A stretch of DNA of 64,000 nucleotides, taken from assembly GCA_002794785.1 (NCBI GenBank), contig NBBA01000014.1, positions 434,001 to 498,000 of the forward strand, in the 5' to 3' direction. Positions 11,571-23,592 of this stretch are shown piece by piece. A model generated the notes under the pieces. It was not told where the DNA came from. It worked only from the letters and a program-made list of their open reading frames with translations, and ran no database searches. The DNA comes from Coniferiporia sulphurascens. Lineage: Eukaryota > Basidiomycota > Agaricomycetes > Hymenochaetales > Hymenochaetaceae. The translations under genes and the position numbers were made by a program. The first letter of the stretch is position 1; the number at the start of each line of letters is the position of its first letter.

Positions 11571-13215
11571 GTGATGTACCCGCCCGCGTTGCCAAAGGAT
11601 GAAGGCGCCCTACGTTGTGGTATATTGGGCGCAGCGGGCATTGCCCCTTTCGCGCTCGTGCGTCCAGCAAAGTCTCACCCCGGGCTCGTCATACGTGCGA
11701 TCGCCGCGCGGGAAACGGAAGCGCGCGGAGGCGTTTGCGCGCGCTCACGGTGTGCATAAGGTCTATTACGGTGATACGGGGTATCAAAGCTCGCTTCAGT
11801 GTTCCTTGTCAGGAGGGCGGTCCCTGATCTGAGATGGTGGATGGCGTCTGTCGCTGATTCGATTTTCTTGTCTGTGGCGTTTCCGCTTTCGTTCACATGT
11901 ACGAAAAAACATTCACAAGACCTTTTGGAAGACCCGGAGATTGACGTCGTTTACAACCCGGTGTGTAGGCTACAGCGAACGGCATTCCGAAGGGTCGCCC
12001 TGAATTCGATCTGTCCCCACGCTGTTGCCGAATGGACTGCGTTATGAATGGACGGTGAGGGCTTTGCAGACCGGAAAGCGCGTTCCACTGGAGAAGCCTA
12101 GCACAAACACCATGGGAGACACGAAGGCTCCGTTTGAGCTTATAGAGAAGAAAGGCTGGGTTGGTTCTTCTTGAAGCGTTCCACCCGCGGTAGAATCCGT
12201 CACTTTCATCGCACCATTTTCAGGAATGAATGATGTTATGAACTTCTAGCTTTCATCCCGCGATAATCCGCATGAAAGAACTGGTGGATAATGACAAACT
12301 AAGAAGAATAAAGAGTATTTCGACTAGATTCCTCATTCCTCAGCTCTTTCGGGACGATAACATCCGCTGTAGCCTTGAACTCGGGGCCGGAACATTCATG
12401 GACCAAGGGTGTTAGTGACCTAACCCCATTCCCCTCTCGATGAACCTCCTCACGCTGATATCCGCTTTTACCGCCCCTTTGAGACTATACCCTTGCTATG
12501 ATTCATTATCTTACCCCGGCGAACCCCGTCGTTGTCCTCAAGGCACACTACCCCGCTCCAAAAACCGTCTGATGATCCAGAGAAGCGTTCTATCGACATC
12601 TCGACAACTGTTTCGCTCGTATTTCCGGACGACGTGATTGCATCTATAGAAGTTCACTCACGTCGGCCGGGCTGGGACCCCTTCGGCCTTATACCACGGC
12701 TCCCCACGAGCGACCTTCTGGTGGTCTGAGAAGGCGGGACCGCTAGTCTGAACAACTTCGTAGCCCCATACTTGTCGCACTCGATCACCGTCTCGCCCAC
12801 CGGTGGGAGGACGAGAGTAGAGAAGGCGTACACGTTTGCAGATGGCCCGGTAAAAGGCGAGCCAGGGTGGACTACGTGAGCTTGTTCCGCCCGTGTTCTG
12901 AGATGTGGGATCGAGTGTTCACGCGTTTCCTAGGATAACCGCTTTCTGGGCGCGACTTCTAGGTTTCGGTACCAGTTGGAAGCATTTATTGATAAGGTCA
13001 GAGGTAAAGTACCATGGAACTGGATGGATGGGGATGATTCCGTGGCAAATATGGAGTGAATTGACAAAGTGTACGAGTGTCAGATTTCTGTCAATACCTC
13101 TCCTTTTTTTCTTTTTCTATATCCGCACCCTGTCTTACACGCTAATGGCCCGGTCCCCGATGTCAACTGACTGTTTCGGACAACAGACAGGATTTGGGGC
13201 ACGTCCGAAGTTAAT
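11571..13215 (+). pseudogene. Gfo/Idh/MocA-family oxidoreductase pseudogene (dihydrodiol/D-xylose dehydrogenase-like)
   Basis: Pieces of one oxidoreductase lie in order but in changing frames. The N-terminal Rossmann start is LRCGILGAAGIAPFALVRPA (about 11612). RAEAFARAHGVHKVYYG follows in another frame. Then come LLEDPEIDVVYNP (about 11920), LPNGLRYEWTVRALQTGKR (about 12022), EKPSTNTMGD, VLLEAFHPR in a further frame, FHPAIIRMKELVDN, LELGAGTFMDQG, IASIEVHSRRPGWDPFGLIP (after TGA TGA), SHSITVSPTGGRTRVEKAYT, and RYQLEAFIDKVRGKVPW ending at an in-frame TGA before IDKVYE. At least two frameshifts and several stop codons interrupt it, although intron junctions are still recognisable. The family uses NAD(P) and acts on sugars or trans-dihydrodiols. 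This copy should not make a full enzyme. Confidence 0.85.
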
Positions 13216-14830
13216 GTCCGTTATGAACTAAGTAGTAGCAAGATATTACATCGTGTGCCTTGAACCTTGAAGCCCCTGTCGTACTAGCCTAAGCGCATTG
13301 CGGAACAAGCCCTTTTCTTCGAATAGGAATTGTGGCCAAATTACAACAAAACATTCGTCGGTTCCGTCAATGGGGTTTTCCGTCCTCTCACGCAAGTCTT
13401 CCGTCTAAATTTACAATACCCCCGTTTCCGGAATCAGTCCCAGGCCCCCTTTGCTTTCCATATTGTCTGTCCGTCCTTCCGTGATTCTCCATTAATGGGC
13501 GCAAGCGACCACGACACCAGCGGAACTTCCCTCCAGATTAACCGACAATTCTGGTGGACAGACAACTCGACTCTGCACTGTGCGGAAGCTAATAATATGC
13601 TGCCTGGAAAATCATAATATGGTGTTTCCATGCGCAGCGCGCTGGCGATTTATTGTGCGGCGTTCGTTCTACTTGCGCCCATATGCTGTTCGGTCCCAGG
13701 GTTCCCGGGGCGTGCGTAGTAAGAAGTGTAAATGAGATATCCAGGAACGATAGACGCGTCGATCCGTTACCCGATGATCGGCGTGTAATTATAATTGTGG
13801 GAAATAGAGACGGCGCCGCTAGGACCGGCGGTATCAATGTTGTGCGATGGATCGCAAGTGTTACACGCATAAGAATAACAGAACGAAACACAACGTATAT
13901 TTACGAGATTCCGCGCCAGTTGATCTGCGGCCAGCCACAGACAGGGGGTGGGGTGGGGGCGGGGGAATACTAGAATATCATTCATCTCTTACGTGATGGT
14001 GTACCCGCTTTCTTAAGATATTTTCTTCCCTGTGTTTTGTAGTTCGATTGATCCAGAAAAGTGACAATACAGCGCTTACCTTACGCTGGAGGTGCGGGCG
14101 GTGTCCTAGTACGCAATACACACTGCGGGCTATAAAATGCACGCAGCGTCGTATCCAAGCCAGCAGATGCGATTATACAGTATAAATAGATAAAAACCCG
14201 GACCCGAGTCGACGGACTGGCGAATGAAAAGAGCTTCGAGCTCGCCGGACCCCTATGAAGGGTATGTGGAACAAGGGACAGTTGAGCCCGAACCACTAAC
14301 TCGTCGGACGGGCGCCGCTCGCGTAGAGAAGATTGCCCGTGTAAAATGGAACTCAAGATGGTTTACTGGAAGTAGTTTATTTATTTTTATCTTTTCATCT
14401 TTTCCCCTCTTTCTACATCGACGGCCTTCCCTTACCGGGTGCAGAATCTCCAATGGTAATATACTCCTAACCTTCTGGAATCATCCATTTTTTACCCGCA
14501 TTTACGGGACCCAAGCCAGGATTCAAACGCTCGGTCCATTTGACTACCAACATAACAAAACTCTTTCCGATTTTTAACTACTTTACAACACAGACCAATA
14601 TTTAGCAACTGACAGCGTCCAAAGTCCACTGTCAAGGTCGAGAGTCTGAACGAGTAGATCGTTCAAAATACATGCCCCTGAGTACAACCGACAAATTGAA
14701 AGCAAAGAATATCTTGTCTAAGCCTCGGACATGATTGCCCGCGTAATACAATATCTAGAATTGATTTCTGAAATGAACGCACGCCATCAGATACATTTTC
14801 TCAGCAGGGAAGATGTTGTCAAAATGGAAC
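13216..14830. other. Intergenic region
   Basis: No gene is supported. A tRNA-like T-loop string near 14520 on the minus strand fails base pairing (see rejected items). Several 60-115 residue open frames occur on both strands, but none shows domain features. Confidence 0.45.
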
Positions 14831-15988
14831 TTACACTGGAGCGAGCGAAGTTACAGCGGCATTCTGGGTGAGCGTGGGGAATGCTGATGATGTACAGGAC
14901 TGATCAACATCGCTGATTGTCAACGTGCCTGGGAAGTAAGGGGCGTCGGAAGCAGACTGGACGCCTAAGTATGCGAGATCACGTAAGGTATTTCAATTAG
15001 CTCTGTGAAGGAAATTAGACGTATAGACGGCGCAGACTAACCAGGAATGACTTCGGAGCAGTCAATGAGATCGGTGGGCTGTCCAAGTAAAGAGAGCTTG
15101 ATCAGCGCTGCCGAAAAGGCTGAGCGCATGCCTTCCTCATCTTCGACGAATCCTTGCCATGTACACGCCGTGCGGTTATCGCGCGCAAGCAGTCCGTCGG
15201 AAGGAAGGCGTACTTCACCCGGAATTACCTCGTCCAAAGTCGTCTCAACGTAGAACTGAGAGTCGAAGATGCCTGCCGTACTGTCAAACGGGGCTCCATG
15301 TAACGTTCCAGAGATCCCATCAGCTGCGGCAACCGAGTGCGACGCGAGCAATGCAACGAGCTCATCCGAACTGAAGCCCGCATCGGCGAAGCGCGCGAGG
15401 ATGGTATCAACGGAGTCTTAAAAAAAGTCGATCAGCAAAAGGTTTCATAAGACCGAGTGTCGAACAGGACACACCAGTTGGCAAGGATACTAAGCCGTCT
15501 GGGGCAGCAGCAATGGGGTTAGGACGTCCCGTAAGGAATTGCAAGTCCGTCGGTGCACCAGGGCAGTTGCTCAGGCCGACCACACCAGCGAAGAAGACCA
15601 AATCACCAGGAGTGATATTATATTTTGACACGAACGGAGTGAGGTTTGTGACGATATCCGAAACGCCGCCATCATCATTCGCGGCGTAAGCAAGCTCCGT
15701 GGACGCGAAAGTAATAATGGACCCATCCGCTCCACCGCCGCCGAGAGTCGGGGAGAAGCCCATACCGTCATGGAAAGTAAGGCGCAGAGCCTCGCGTGCC
15801 TCCTGGCCACACTCGCTGTCGAATAGGTTCGTCTGGAGGTCGGTTAAGATTGGGAACCATGGGCAGCACGCAAGATTGGTCGCAGTGTTCACGCCGTCGG
15901 GGCAGGAGACGCGGCGAGTGAGTGCAGCATTAGAGCCGGACAGCGAAGCCACAAGGGAAACAAGAGTGAAGAGTGTCTTGGAGACCAT
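14831..15988 (-). CDS. Secreted class II heme peroxidase (atypical Mn/generic peroxidase)
   Basis: Three exons, 15475-15988, 15042-15416 and 14831-14964, join to 340 residues. MVSKTLFTLVSLVASLSGSNA is a signal peptide, followed by a short basic propeptide-like LTRR. Eight cysteines fit the four class II disulfides. The distal heme side is seen in EALRLTFHDGMGFSP (Arg and His) with GGGGADGSI as a calcium ligand region, and the proximal His in LLASHSVAAAD. Compared with versatile and Mn peroxidases, the first Mn-binding Glu after CG is Gln (CGQEARE), while the second Glu and the Asp of AAAD are kept. The exposed catalytic Trp position is Ala (LVALLASH). The C-terminus, DVDQSCTSSAFPTLT to TSLAPV, is typical. 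A TATA box lies upstream. It is intact, extracellular, and likely a phenol- or Mn-oxidising enzyme with weak Mn affinity. Confidence 0.92.
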
Positions 15989-17170
15989 CTTGTCAAAGTG
16001 AGGTTGTAGTGAGTTAGTCAAGGAGGTGCTTGGGGCTTGAGACCATCAGCTCAAGTGAAGTGATCTTTTATACGGCTCCGAGCTCAAAATAACACAGATT
16101 GACGCTCTGTCCTGGTAGTCAGCGTCAAGGCAATTGACAAAGTGCCGACGCGTCGGCCATGAAAATACGTGAGAGTCGGAGAGAGTGCGCACATATCTGT
16201 TGACGCAAAGCAACCAATCGTTTCTGATCCATTGTGACATAGGGAGACCGCAGGGAACCCGAGACAGTGTATTCATCCCAGAAGTATCGTTATGTTCATA
16301 CAAACCGGTTCCGATAGATGCGCGGGGTCGGACGGTCAGGTACGCAGCCTAGGTTCTCAGAATTTGAAACTTCGCTAAAGAAAAATGAGTAGATTTTTAC
16401 GGCAGGTCACGTCCTTCCTTCCCGGTCAGAACGTTCCGCCTTGAGGTACAGCAGGATGCCGACAGTTCAGCCACAGGTTGTGAAGCTCAAGCATCAAGCA
16501 AATGATTACTAAAAAGTAAACAAACAAAGGTGAACAGTGTTTGCGTGGTTACAAGAGACGTCTGGGAAACCGCGAATAAATATCATCAACAGTATGTCCA
16601 AGTATGTCGATAAAAACTGGCAGGAGTGATACGGAGTTTCCGTAATTAGGCCGTGCAAGTCCGCAGGAGTCGACCAGTACCTTCCAGTCGAGACTAGCGC
16701 CCAGTGGGCCAGTGCAATCGGGGAAGATGCCGCGACGTGAGAGTGGCGGACCTAAGAAATGTGGAGAACAGCGCCTTCCAATTGTATATTGACGGGACTT
16801 AAGGGGCTGCGCATCGTAGGAATTTATCATACCGCAAACAAACGCGGGGACGACCCGCCCATAGACCTGATTTGCATCGTGATCGCCTATCATAAGAGGA
16901 AATGAGTGTGCGAGCGTGCGAGTCTTATTGCTGACCCTTGCCCTCAGGCACTCGGACCGAAATAGAAGCTCGAGAAGATCAGCCTGAGGGGTAAACAATC
17001 AAAGTTTTCAGGTCCTGGGAAGGGTGATCATTGGCATTAACAGATCCGCACACCGAAGGGGCGGGACGATGCGTGGAATACGCAGTACTGTGGGAGGACA
17101 GGCTGGAACCGCAGACAATACATCAAACATTCCGCAGCCTCATTAAGCCTGCACCCTTTCTAGACTCGCC
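15989..17170. other. Intergenic region
   Basis: This includes the peroxidase promoter and the 3' flank of the NADH dehydrogenase gene. A minus-strand open frame at 16549-16998 (149 residues) shows no recognisable domain and may be fortuitous. Confidence 0.45.
16065..16072 (-). promoter_or_regulatory. TATA box of the class II peroxidase gene
   Basis: On the minus strand this reads TATAAAAG, about 77 nt upstream of the ATG at 15988. The match is excellent for a fungal TATA box. Confidence 0.65.
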
Positions 17171-19936
17171 TCAGAAACGCGTGAGGTCGCGCCCAAAAAT
17201 CCCTATTGAATGTGTAAGGCTCTATACGCGGGACCGCTGCGAAAATCGAGTAGGCTGCTCACAGTTAAGGAACCAGTAGTACGGGACGGTTATTCTGCGG
17301 TAAAAGCGGAAGTGAACTTGAGCAGACTGTCTTCATTGATATGACATCCAAAAATAGGAAGAAAAACAAGGGCAGAAGACAAAAATCAATACGCACTTAT
17401 TACGGATACTGAGAGTGCGTGTAAAGTATGCCGAGCGCCATAGAAGCCACGCAAGACGACTGCATCGTCGGCGAAAGAGGGAAATTAGGTGGATGCGATC
17501 ACTCGGAAATGTCAACGAAAGCATTGACGCACCCGGCTTCTTTTCCTTTCGGTCCTGTCTCCACATTCGTCCGGTCATAAAGGGCTTTCCTGTCAGCATC
17601 AAAGCTATTGTACCGCGCGCCGATAAATCAAAGAAGATAGGACAAGGGCGCACCAATCCCCAAGATACGCGAGGTTTCCTTGACTGCGAAACTTGAACGG
17701 GTCGGGTGATGTCCGCTCGCGGACGAGGCGATTAAGCACAGCGGTCAGGTACTTCGCCTTTTGGGAAGCAACTGTTCACAGAAAGGAAGCAGTAGACCGG
17801 ATATGAGTTGAGGATGCAGGATGGGAAGGAATGGCGCACCTTGAGCAGTTGCGGGGAGCAACCCGTCCTCGATCACCGCGGCATCGCCAATAGCCCAGAC
17901 GTCCTCGCTCACGGTTCCGTCGCTCCGAAGTACGCGTAGATGGGGGTTCGTCAGGAGACTGTTTTGTGTGTGAGAATCCGATTAAAAATACACATAAATG
18001 AAATACGGCCAAATAGTACGTTCGTAAGGAAAATCAAGGAAAAAGTACAACAATATTCCCGAGTAGCCTTTTTGCTGATGGAAATTGTTCCATTGCTAGG
18101 GGAAGGAACAAGGCTTTTCGATCTGAACGATACATGCATCGGGAAGGGGGCCGACCCGAAATGTCTCAGCACAAAGAAAGGAAACACACCTTCCGGTCTT
18201 CCCATCTTTTCGCAGCTCCGAAATGGACTGTATGAGTGGGTTGGGCGCGAGGCCCGTACTCCAGACAAGTATGCCGAAGGGCACTATGGGTAGTGTAAAA
18301 TATACAGACACGTGCGTCCGTCGGCTCAAAACGGATTGAACGTACCTTCGCCCTGTTCCTTGACGTGAAGGAAACCCTGAATGCGAGAGAGACGGAGCTC
18401 GTCAGTTGAACAACGGCATATACAAGCGGAAGAAAGGGGAGGAACACGTGCGCACGTCTTCGACCCTCTCAACGTGGTGCTGGAGCTTGATATTGATCCC
18501 ATCGCGCGCAAACTTGCGCTCCGCATATCTACACGTTCCGTATGGTCAGTACACATCGACAGAGGTATGGATACGGAAGAAGATGGGGCATTGCTTACTC
18601 CGCAAGGCCTTTCTCAAAGCCGCCCAACATACGGCTCGCAACGTCGTACAACGTGATACGGGCCAAGCGAGCGAGACGCGGACCATAGTGGCGTTCAATA
18701 TCTGAGGCGATTAGATCGTGCAACTCCGCGGCGAACTCAACGCCTGTCGGCCCTGCGCCGACAATACAAAAGTTTAGCAAATTCCGCCGGTCGACCTCTG
18801 AAAGAGTTGGCTGAGACGCCTCCTCGAAGCCTGTGAAGTAATCCCTGATGTGTTAACAATACGTATGGAAGGGGCGAAAAAATCACGAGAAGCGGTGGAG
18901 AGAGGTTTTGATCAGGGAACGATGCAAGAGGACGAAAGGACACACATTCGATGATGCGTGACCGTATCGCGCGAGCGTCGCGTACATCTTTAAGGAAGTA
19001 TGCGTATTCTTTTACGCCAGGGACATTGAAAGCTATTAGAAAAGTGTACCCATCAACATTTTTTGCACGCAAGCTTTACGTTTGTTCTGCGCTCACTTTG
19101 CGAATAGCATCCAACCGCGATGACGAGCTTATCGTAATGTATTTTGAATTCTTTACGCGGCTTAGTGGCTACTCTCTGCGCTAGTGTCGGTAGTGAAAGG
19201 GGTGGTGCGGCGGACTCGACTTCTTCGGGAGGCGCAGAGATGGTCTGCGTTCGTTCGAAACGCGAGGGAAGGGGGGTCGCAGGAGCCTGGAAATAGAACA
19301 AATGTCTGCCTTGTTAGACCCATTCGTACACAAGAAATAATAGCAAAGCCTTTTAGAACCTACACAAGTCAGTGTCTTCTGGTCGAAGTCTACATTTTTT
19401 TCACTTAGAATCGCATGGTCTTGACCCGCATTGAATACACACCTATTTTGTCACACCAAGCTTGATAGGTCGTCTATTAAAATCTTTAGGTACACAAATA
19501 ACTTATTGTCAATATGCCTGAACGTACGGCTTCTGGAGCATATCGTCGAACCTAAAGAGATATGGAGGCCTTAAACACACGACTATTCCAGCGAGTGATT
19601 GAGATGAACTCACTGGCTCAATGGCACATCTGAACTCAAGGGTACCAACCGCACAACTGGCCAACAGTGGCGTGAAATTGAAATACGAGGACGCGGATAT
19701 CATTGTGACGTCTTTGTATGCCCAAGTTTCAGGGCCCACAATAAGCTCGCAAGCCGCAGTCACGCACCCCAACGTTTCTTGTCGACGGATCGCAATATTT
19801 CGTACCCTCCCCATCCCGAGCCGAGGATAACCAGTCGCTCCTTCTTGCAACTGGTGCTCACCGAAAACAAACGCGTCTGGAAACAGTTATGGCCGCGAGG
19901 CACGAGGAGACGCGCGGATGCGTTGCGTGTTAACAT
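17171..19936 (-). CDS. Alternative (type II) mitochondrial NADH:ubiquinone oxidoreductase
   Basis: Seventeen exons splice in frame to 491 residues: 19768-19936, 19614-19711, 19528-19551, 19443-19473, 19364-19389, 19097-19286, 18946-19032, 18599-18830, 18456-18528, 18346-18376, 18190-18283, 17840-17958, 17654-17771, 17533-17589, 17397-17459, 17263-17294 and 17171-17202. The Arg-rich start MLTRNASARLLVPRG looks like a mitochondrial presequence. LVILGSGWGGYEILR is the FAD dinucleotide fold, FCIVGAGPTGVEFAAELHD the NADH fold, VLVWSTGLAPNP-like ILVWSTGLAPNPL the second flavin region, and VWAIGDAA the C-terminal FAD motif. The end, YYWFLNWIFGRDLTRF, is the amphipathic membrane-binding tail. It passes electrons from NADH to ubiquinone without pumping protons. 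No EF-hand is present. External or internal facing cannot be decided. The third to fifth exons are the least certain. Confidence 0.9.
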
Positions 19937-21183
19937 CTCGGTGGGATCGTGATGGAAAGTGGGAGACAAGAGGAGGGCGGAGATGAGGGATTTGGGGACG
20001 AAAAGCTGACAGACGTCACTGGCTGCAGAATGCCGTGGCGCATCGGAGGGGCCCGCGTTTCCCGTTGATAACGATTCTTCGATGACCACTATGCCCGCAG
20101 CAGCCCGCCCCAGGTGCTATCATTTTGCTTCCGGATTTCTCCAGCCATTGTGGCTGCCTCAGAGAAAGTTGTAAGTTTGATCATTTCGAGCGCGATGGCC
20201 AAACAACACGACCATTAGCCGAGGGTTTGTTACGTAACACAAAATGGTTCGTTTAATAACGGTGAAGAGGTTGGACGTGGAAGTTGTGCTTGAAATTTGC
20301 GCTCTTTCGATCTTTTGATGGTCGGAGGCTACATGACAACCGCTGCTTGAACACTCTCTAAGGCCCTTGCTGCGCCTGGTAGCTACGCTGGTGATGAGCC
20401 GCCAGTGCTGGCCCACCCTGTCGACAAGTTATGTTGTTTGGACACCGGAATCAACCCCTTGACACAAAGAAGATATACCCGCTACTCATTCCTGTGAACA
20501 TAATGTTCTAGGTTTATCTTCAGAGCTCCCGAGACTCAATATACGACTTCAATAAAGCGGCATTTTCCAGTCACAAAAGCCTCGTCGTTATTGGCTGCAA
20601 CACATGGCGTCGTAATCCTCCATGATCAAGGTTGGAATACAGCGAAAGGACACCATCAGTGGCTCTACTCGACATCAATACGCAAACGTCGTGCCCGCGA
20701 GCACAGCGGCTTAGCATCGAGCGTCCGCGGCCATCTAACTCAAATGTCTACGAACATGCGGGCAACCTACTCGCGTACGCGTACGCGTATGATGTGCCTT
20801 TGCGACGGTACGTACCGTCAGGATGTCAACGTCCTTGAAGAACGCCTAGAAGAGTCGAGCTGCGTGAAGTCTGCTTCTGCAATTGATATCCAAAGCACAT
20901 GTTGTTGCATGCTACTTACACAAAGGTATAGGTCGAGCTAACATATCAACGCACCCCACTTGCCCCAACGGCGAATGCGACATACTCAGCTGCAATAGGA
21001 CAAGAAAATGCTACAAATTTACAGCCCGTGATTCTAAGCACATATGATAACTTCACGGCGCCTCATCCACGCCTACCATCTCTCGATCCACGCCTACTTT
21101 CGATACTATTACATTACTTCAACAGAGGCTTGCAAGGGGCACAAACATTATTCAGGCAGCCCCAGAGAACAGATTTACAGGGG
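19937..21183. other. Intergenic region
   Basis: Lies between the NADH dehydrogenase start and the P450 end on the same strand. It contains a short GCGTAC repeat (about 20772-20790) and no supported gene. Confidence 0.45.
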
Positions 21184-23592
21184 TCATTTGGTGGACTCGA
21201 CGGCTTGGTAGATTACCGGGGCAATCTTACTGGAGCGCGGGGTAATCCTACATTCAAATGGCACAGGGTGACTAGAGGAAAACAGGGTGAGCACAGTAAA
21301 ATTGCCTAACGGGGATGTGGTTGCAAACGACACGTACCGAGCGAAACTCGCTGTATATTCCACAGCGGGCGTGATCAGATTGCCATTCGCATCAAGAGCC
21401 TTCGTAATATCGAAGGCCGCCAAGATCGACGCAATTGAAATAAATATCTGTGCAAGACAGCGGCGCAATTTAGTCATCGATCAACATTTCGCTGGGACGA
21501 TCAATTTACCGAATTTTCCGCAAAATATCTTCCGGAACAAAACCTGTTTTCTCTTTTAGCGGAACCACTCTTGATCCGGTGCAAGCTAAAGACAACCTAC
21601 CGCCTGCCGAATCCGAACGCAGTCTTGAAGACATCTAGTGGCGGTTGTTTACCATCGCACGGTAGCCAGCGTTCAGGTATAAACTTTTCTGGCTCTGGAT
21701 AAACTTTGGGATCCCTTTGCATACCCCTTTTCCAGACAATCAGCCTCGTAGTTCCCTTCGTAACCAAACTAATCGCTTTGTACGCACCAGACGTTCGCAA
21801 GCACCGTCGTCCCTGCTGGAATGAAATAGCCATTGTACACGTCGTCTTCCGCAGCGCAATGCGGGGCAGCTTTATTATGAGGTCATTAAACGCTCCATGG
21901 TCCCCCAAAGAGATGAGGACGTACCCATGGGCGTTACCGATTGCCACCTGTGGGGGGGAAGGTTGGTTTAAAGTCGTTTTATGCAACAACTAAAAAGTGG
22001 GGGCATACCTCATGCACTCCTTGCATATGGCCATGATGTACGGCAGGTTCGGCTTATCTTCCAAAGTCGGGAGGATGTCCTTACCAACTACTCGGTCTAG
22101 TTCATCTTGTGCCCGGCGCTGGACATCGGGTCGCAGAAGCATGGCCAGGCAAAATGTGTTCAGCGTAGACACGGTCTTGGAGGAAAGGGGGTCAATATAC
22201 ACTCGAGCATAACCACTTTAGGAGACACTGGTTACCCACCGTATCTGCGCCAGCTATACGACTCGATGTCAGACAATGTGGACGTGCAAGTTTCCAGGCT
22301 AGACTGACCTATATATGCAACCGAGGTCGAGTTGACAATCGTGTCTTCGTTGGCTATCTTTCCGTCTTTGGTCAAATTCTCTTCTAGGAGCCTGCTCGTC
22401 ATCGACGGTACTGCCTTCCCGGCGAACTAACAATTACACGGATAAATTATCGGATCCGCGCAGCGCAACGCATCTGGAACTCACGAAGTCTTTCTTTGTC
22501 ATCTCGTGGGCGTTATACAGCGTCGCCCGCGAAAGTACGACCGACTCCTTAATAAATTGGTGGAAGCCGGTTCCGGGAAACCATTCAGGGAGATAGCGCA
22601 CTATTTGCAAGCATCGTCAGACAAAATACCCTCCCCAAAGCAATAGGATGAAATGGAAGTGCGAACGAGTACTCACGCCACGGAAGGATGTTCACGAGAT
22701 AATTTCTCTCCGATTCCGCTGCAGCCCTTATGGATTTATCCGCAAGTTCTACGTACGGGTCATCTATGTCCGAGACTGGAAAAGGAAATAAGCAAACGCT
22801 CTAAAATATATTCTAACAAAGTCTACTACCTTTGTATCCGTAAGCAACCATCATAATCAATTCCCCGGCAGCGCTGGAAAGAGGAAGACCGGCGTCACAA
22901 ATGTCAGAAGAGAGAAACGCTGCGTTTAGTCAACTATTTATACCGTCTGGTGAGATCGCGGAAACTGCCTGTTTCGTTGACCAAGCCCCAGAGAAGCTGT
23001 CGAGCGACCCGGGTTTGGAGTTCGTGGAAGTCCGCTACAGCCGTCGGGGCGAAGAATTTATGCAGCATCTGGCGCGCCTTTCTGTGCTCGTTACCGTATG
23101 GCATCAGGAGAGGCAGCCGGGACCATCCTCCACTGCGAACGAGCAAGATGCAATCGTGTTGTCAGTTTCTGCGACACGGAAGGATATTAACTGCTTACAG
23201 CTCTCTCAGGGTGTTCTCGGGCCTCGAGGAATAGTTGCTTCCTCGTTTTTCAAAAATCTCTACTGCGGCGTCGTACGTATTCACAAGAAGATACGTTTTC
23301 CCCAGCGCCTTAAAGAACGCTACGTCGCCTTAAAAAGGATAAAGTTATCACTATGGAATGGCTGACTCGCTTGTATATGAGGTGTACCATATTGTTCTGC
23401 CCATTCACGAGCCTGCTCGAGTTCGCCTACGTCAGGGATATTGAAGATGTTCCCGACAAGAGGCCACCCTTTTGGTCCTGGTGGGTAAGGTAGTCTACCA
23501 GGATTACTTTTTCGCCATAGAGAAGTAAGCCAGGATCCCAAGTAATAGGAGGCACAGGCACAGGCCGTGATGTCGAGGGCGAGCACGAGCAT
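21184..23592 (-). CDS. Cytochrome P450 monooxygenase (copy 1, minus strand), 15 exons, intact
   Basis: Exons 23388-23592, 23199-23328, 22944-23132, 22830-22873, 22677-22775, 22485-22600, 22309-22426, 22240-22253, 22009-22175, 21925-21947, 21788-21869, 21601-21726, 21510-21543, 21338-21447 and 21184-21271 join to 514 residues. An N-terminal membrane anchor (LALDITACACASYYLGSWL) is followed by LPYPPGPKGWPLVGNIF. The I-helix oxygen motif AGADTTVST is split by a 14 nt exon. The K-helix ExxR reads ECMR, the PERF-region is FIPERW, and the heme loop is FGFGRRFCSGR with its Cys. It should be an ER-bound oxidase of a hydrophobic substrate, which cannot be named. It resembles the large agaricomycete families often annotated as O-methylsterigmatocystin oxidoreductase-like. 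Exon sizes match the three tandem copies at 45-55 kb, so it is an older relative. TATAAG lies 62-67 nt upstream. Confidence 0.93.

Noticed and set aside
14495..14600. tRNA-like T-loop on the minus strand (GTTTGAATCCTGG)
   Set aside because: The flanking five bases on each side do not pair, and no acceptor or anticodon stem can be drawn.
16549..16998. 149-residue minus-strand frame between the peroxidase and NADH dehydrogenase genes
   Set aside because: No recognisable family, no promoter element or splice context; it could be chance.
20772..20790. GCGTAC tandem run as an origin or binding array
   Set aside because: Only about three copies; chance in GC-rich DNA is sufficient.
14831..23592. 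A secondary-metabolite gene cluster comprising peroxidase, NADH dehydrogenase and P450
   Set aside because: No backbone synthase (PKS, NRPS or terpene synthase), transporter or pathway regulator is present; the NADH dehydrogenase is housekeeping.
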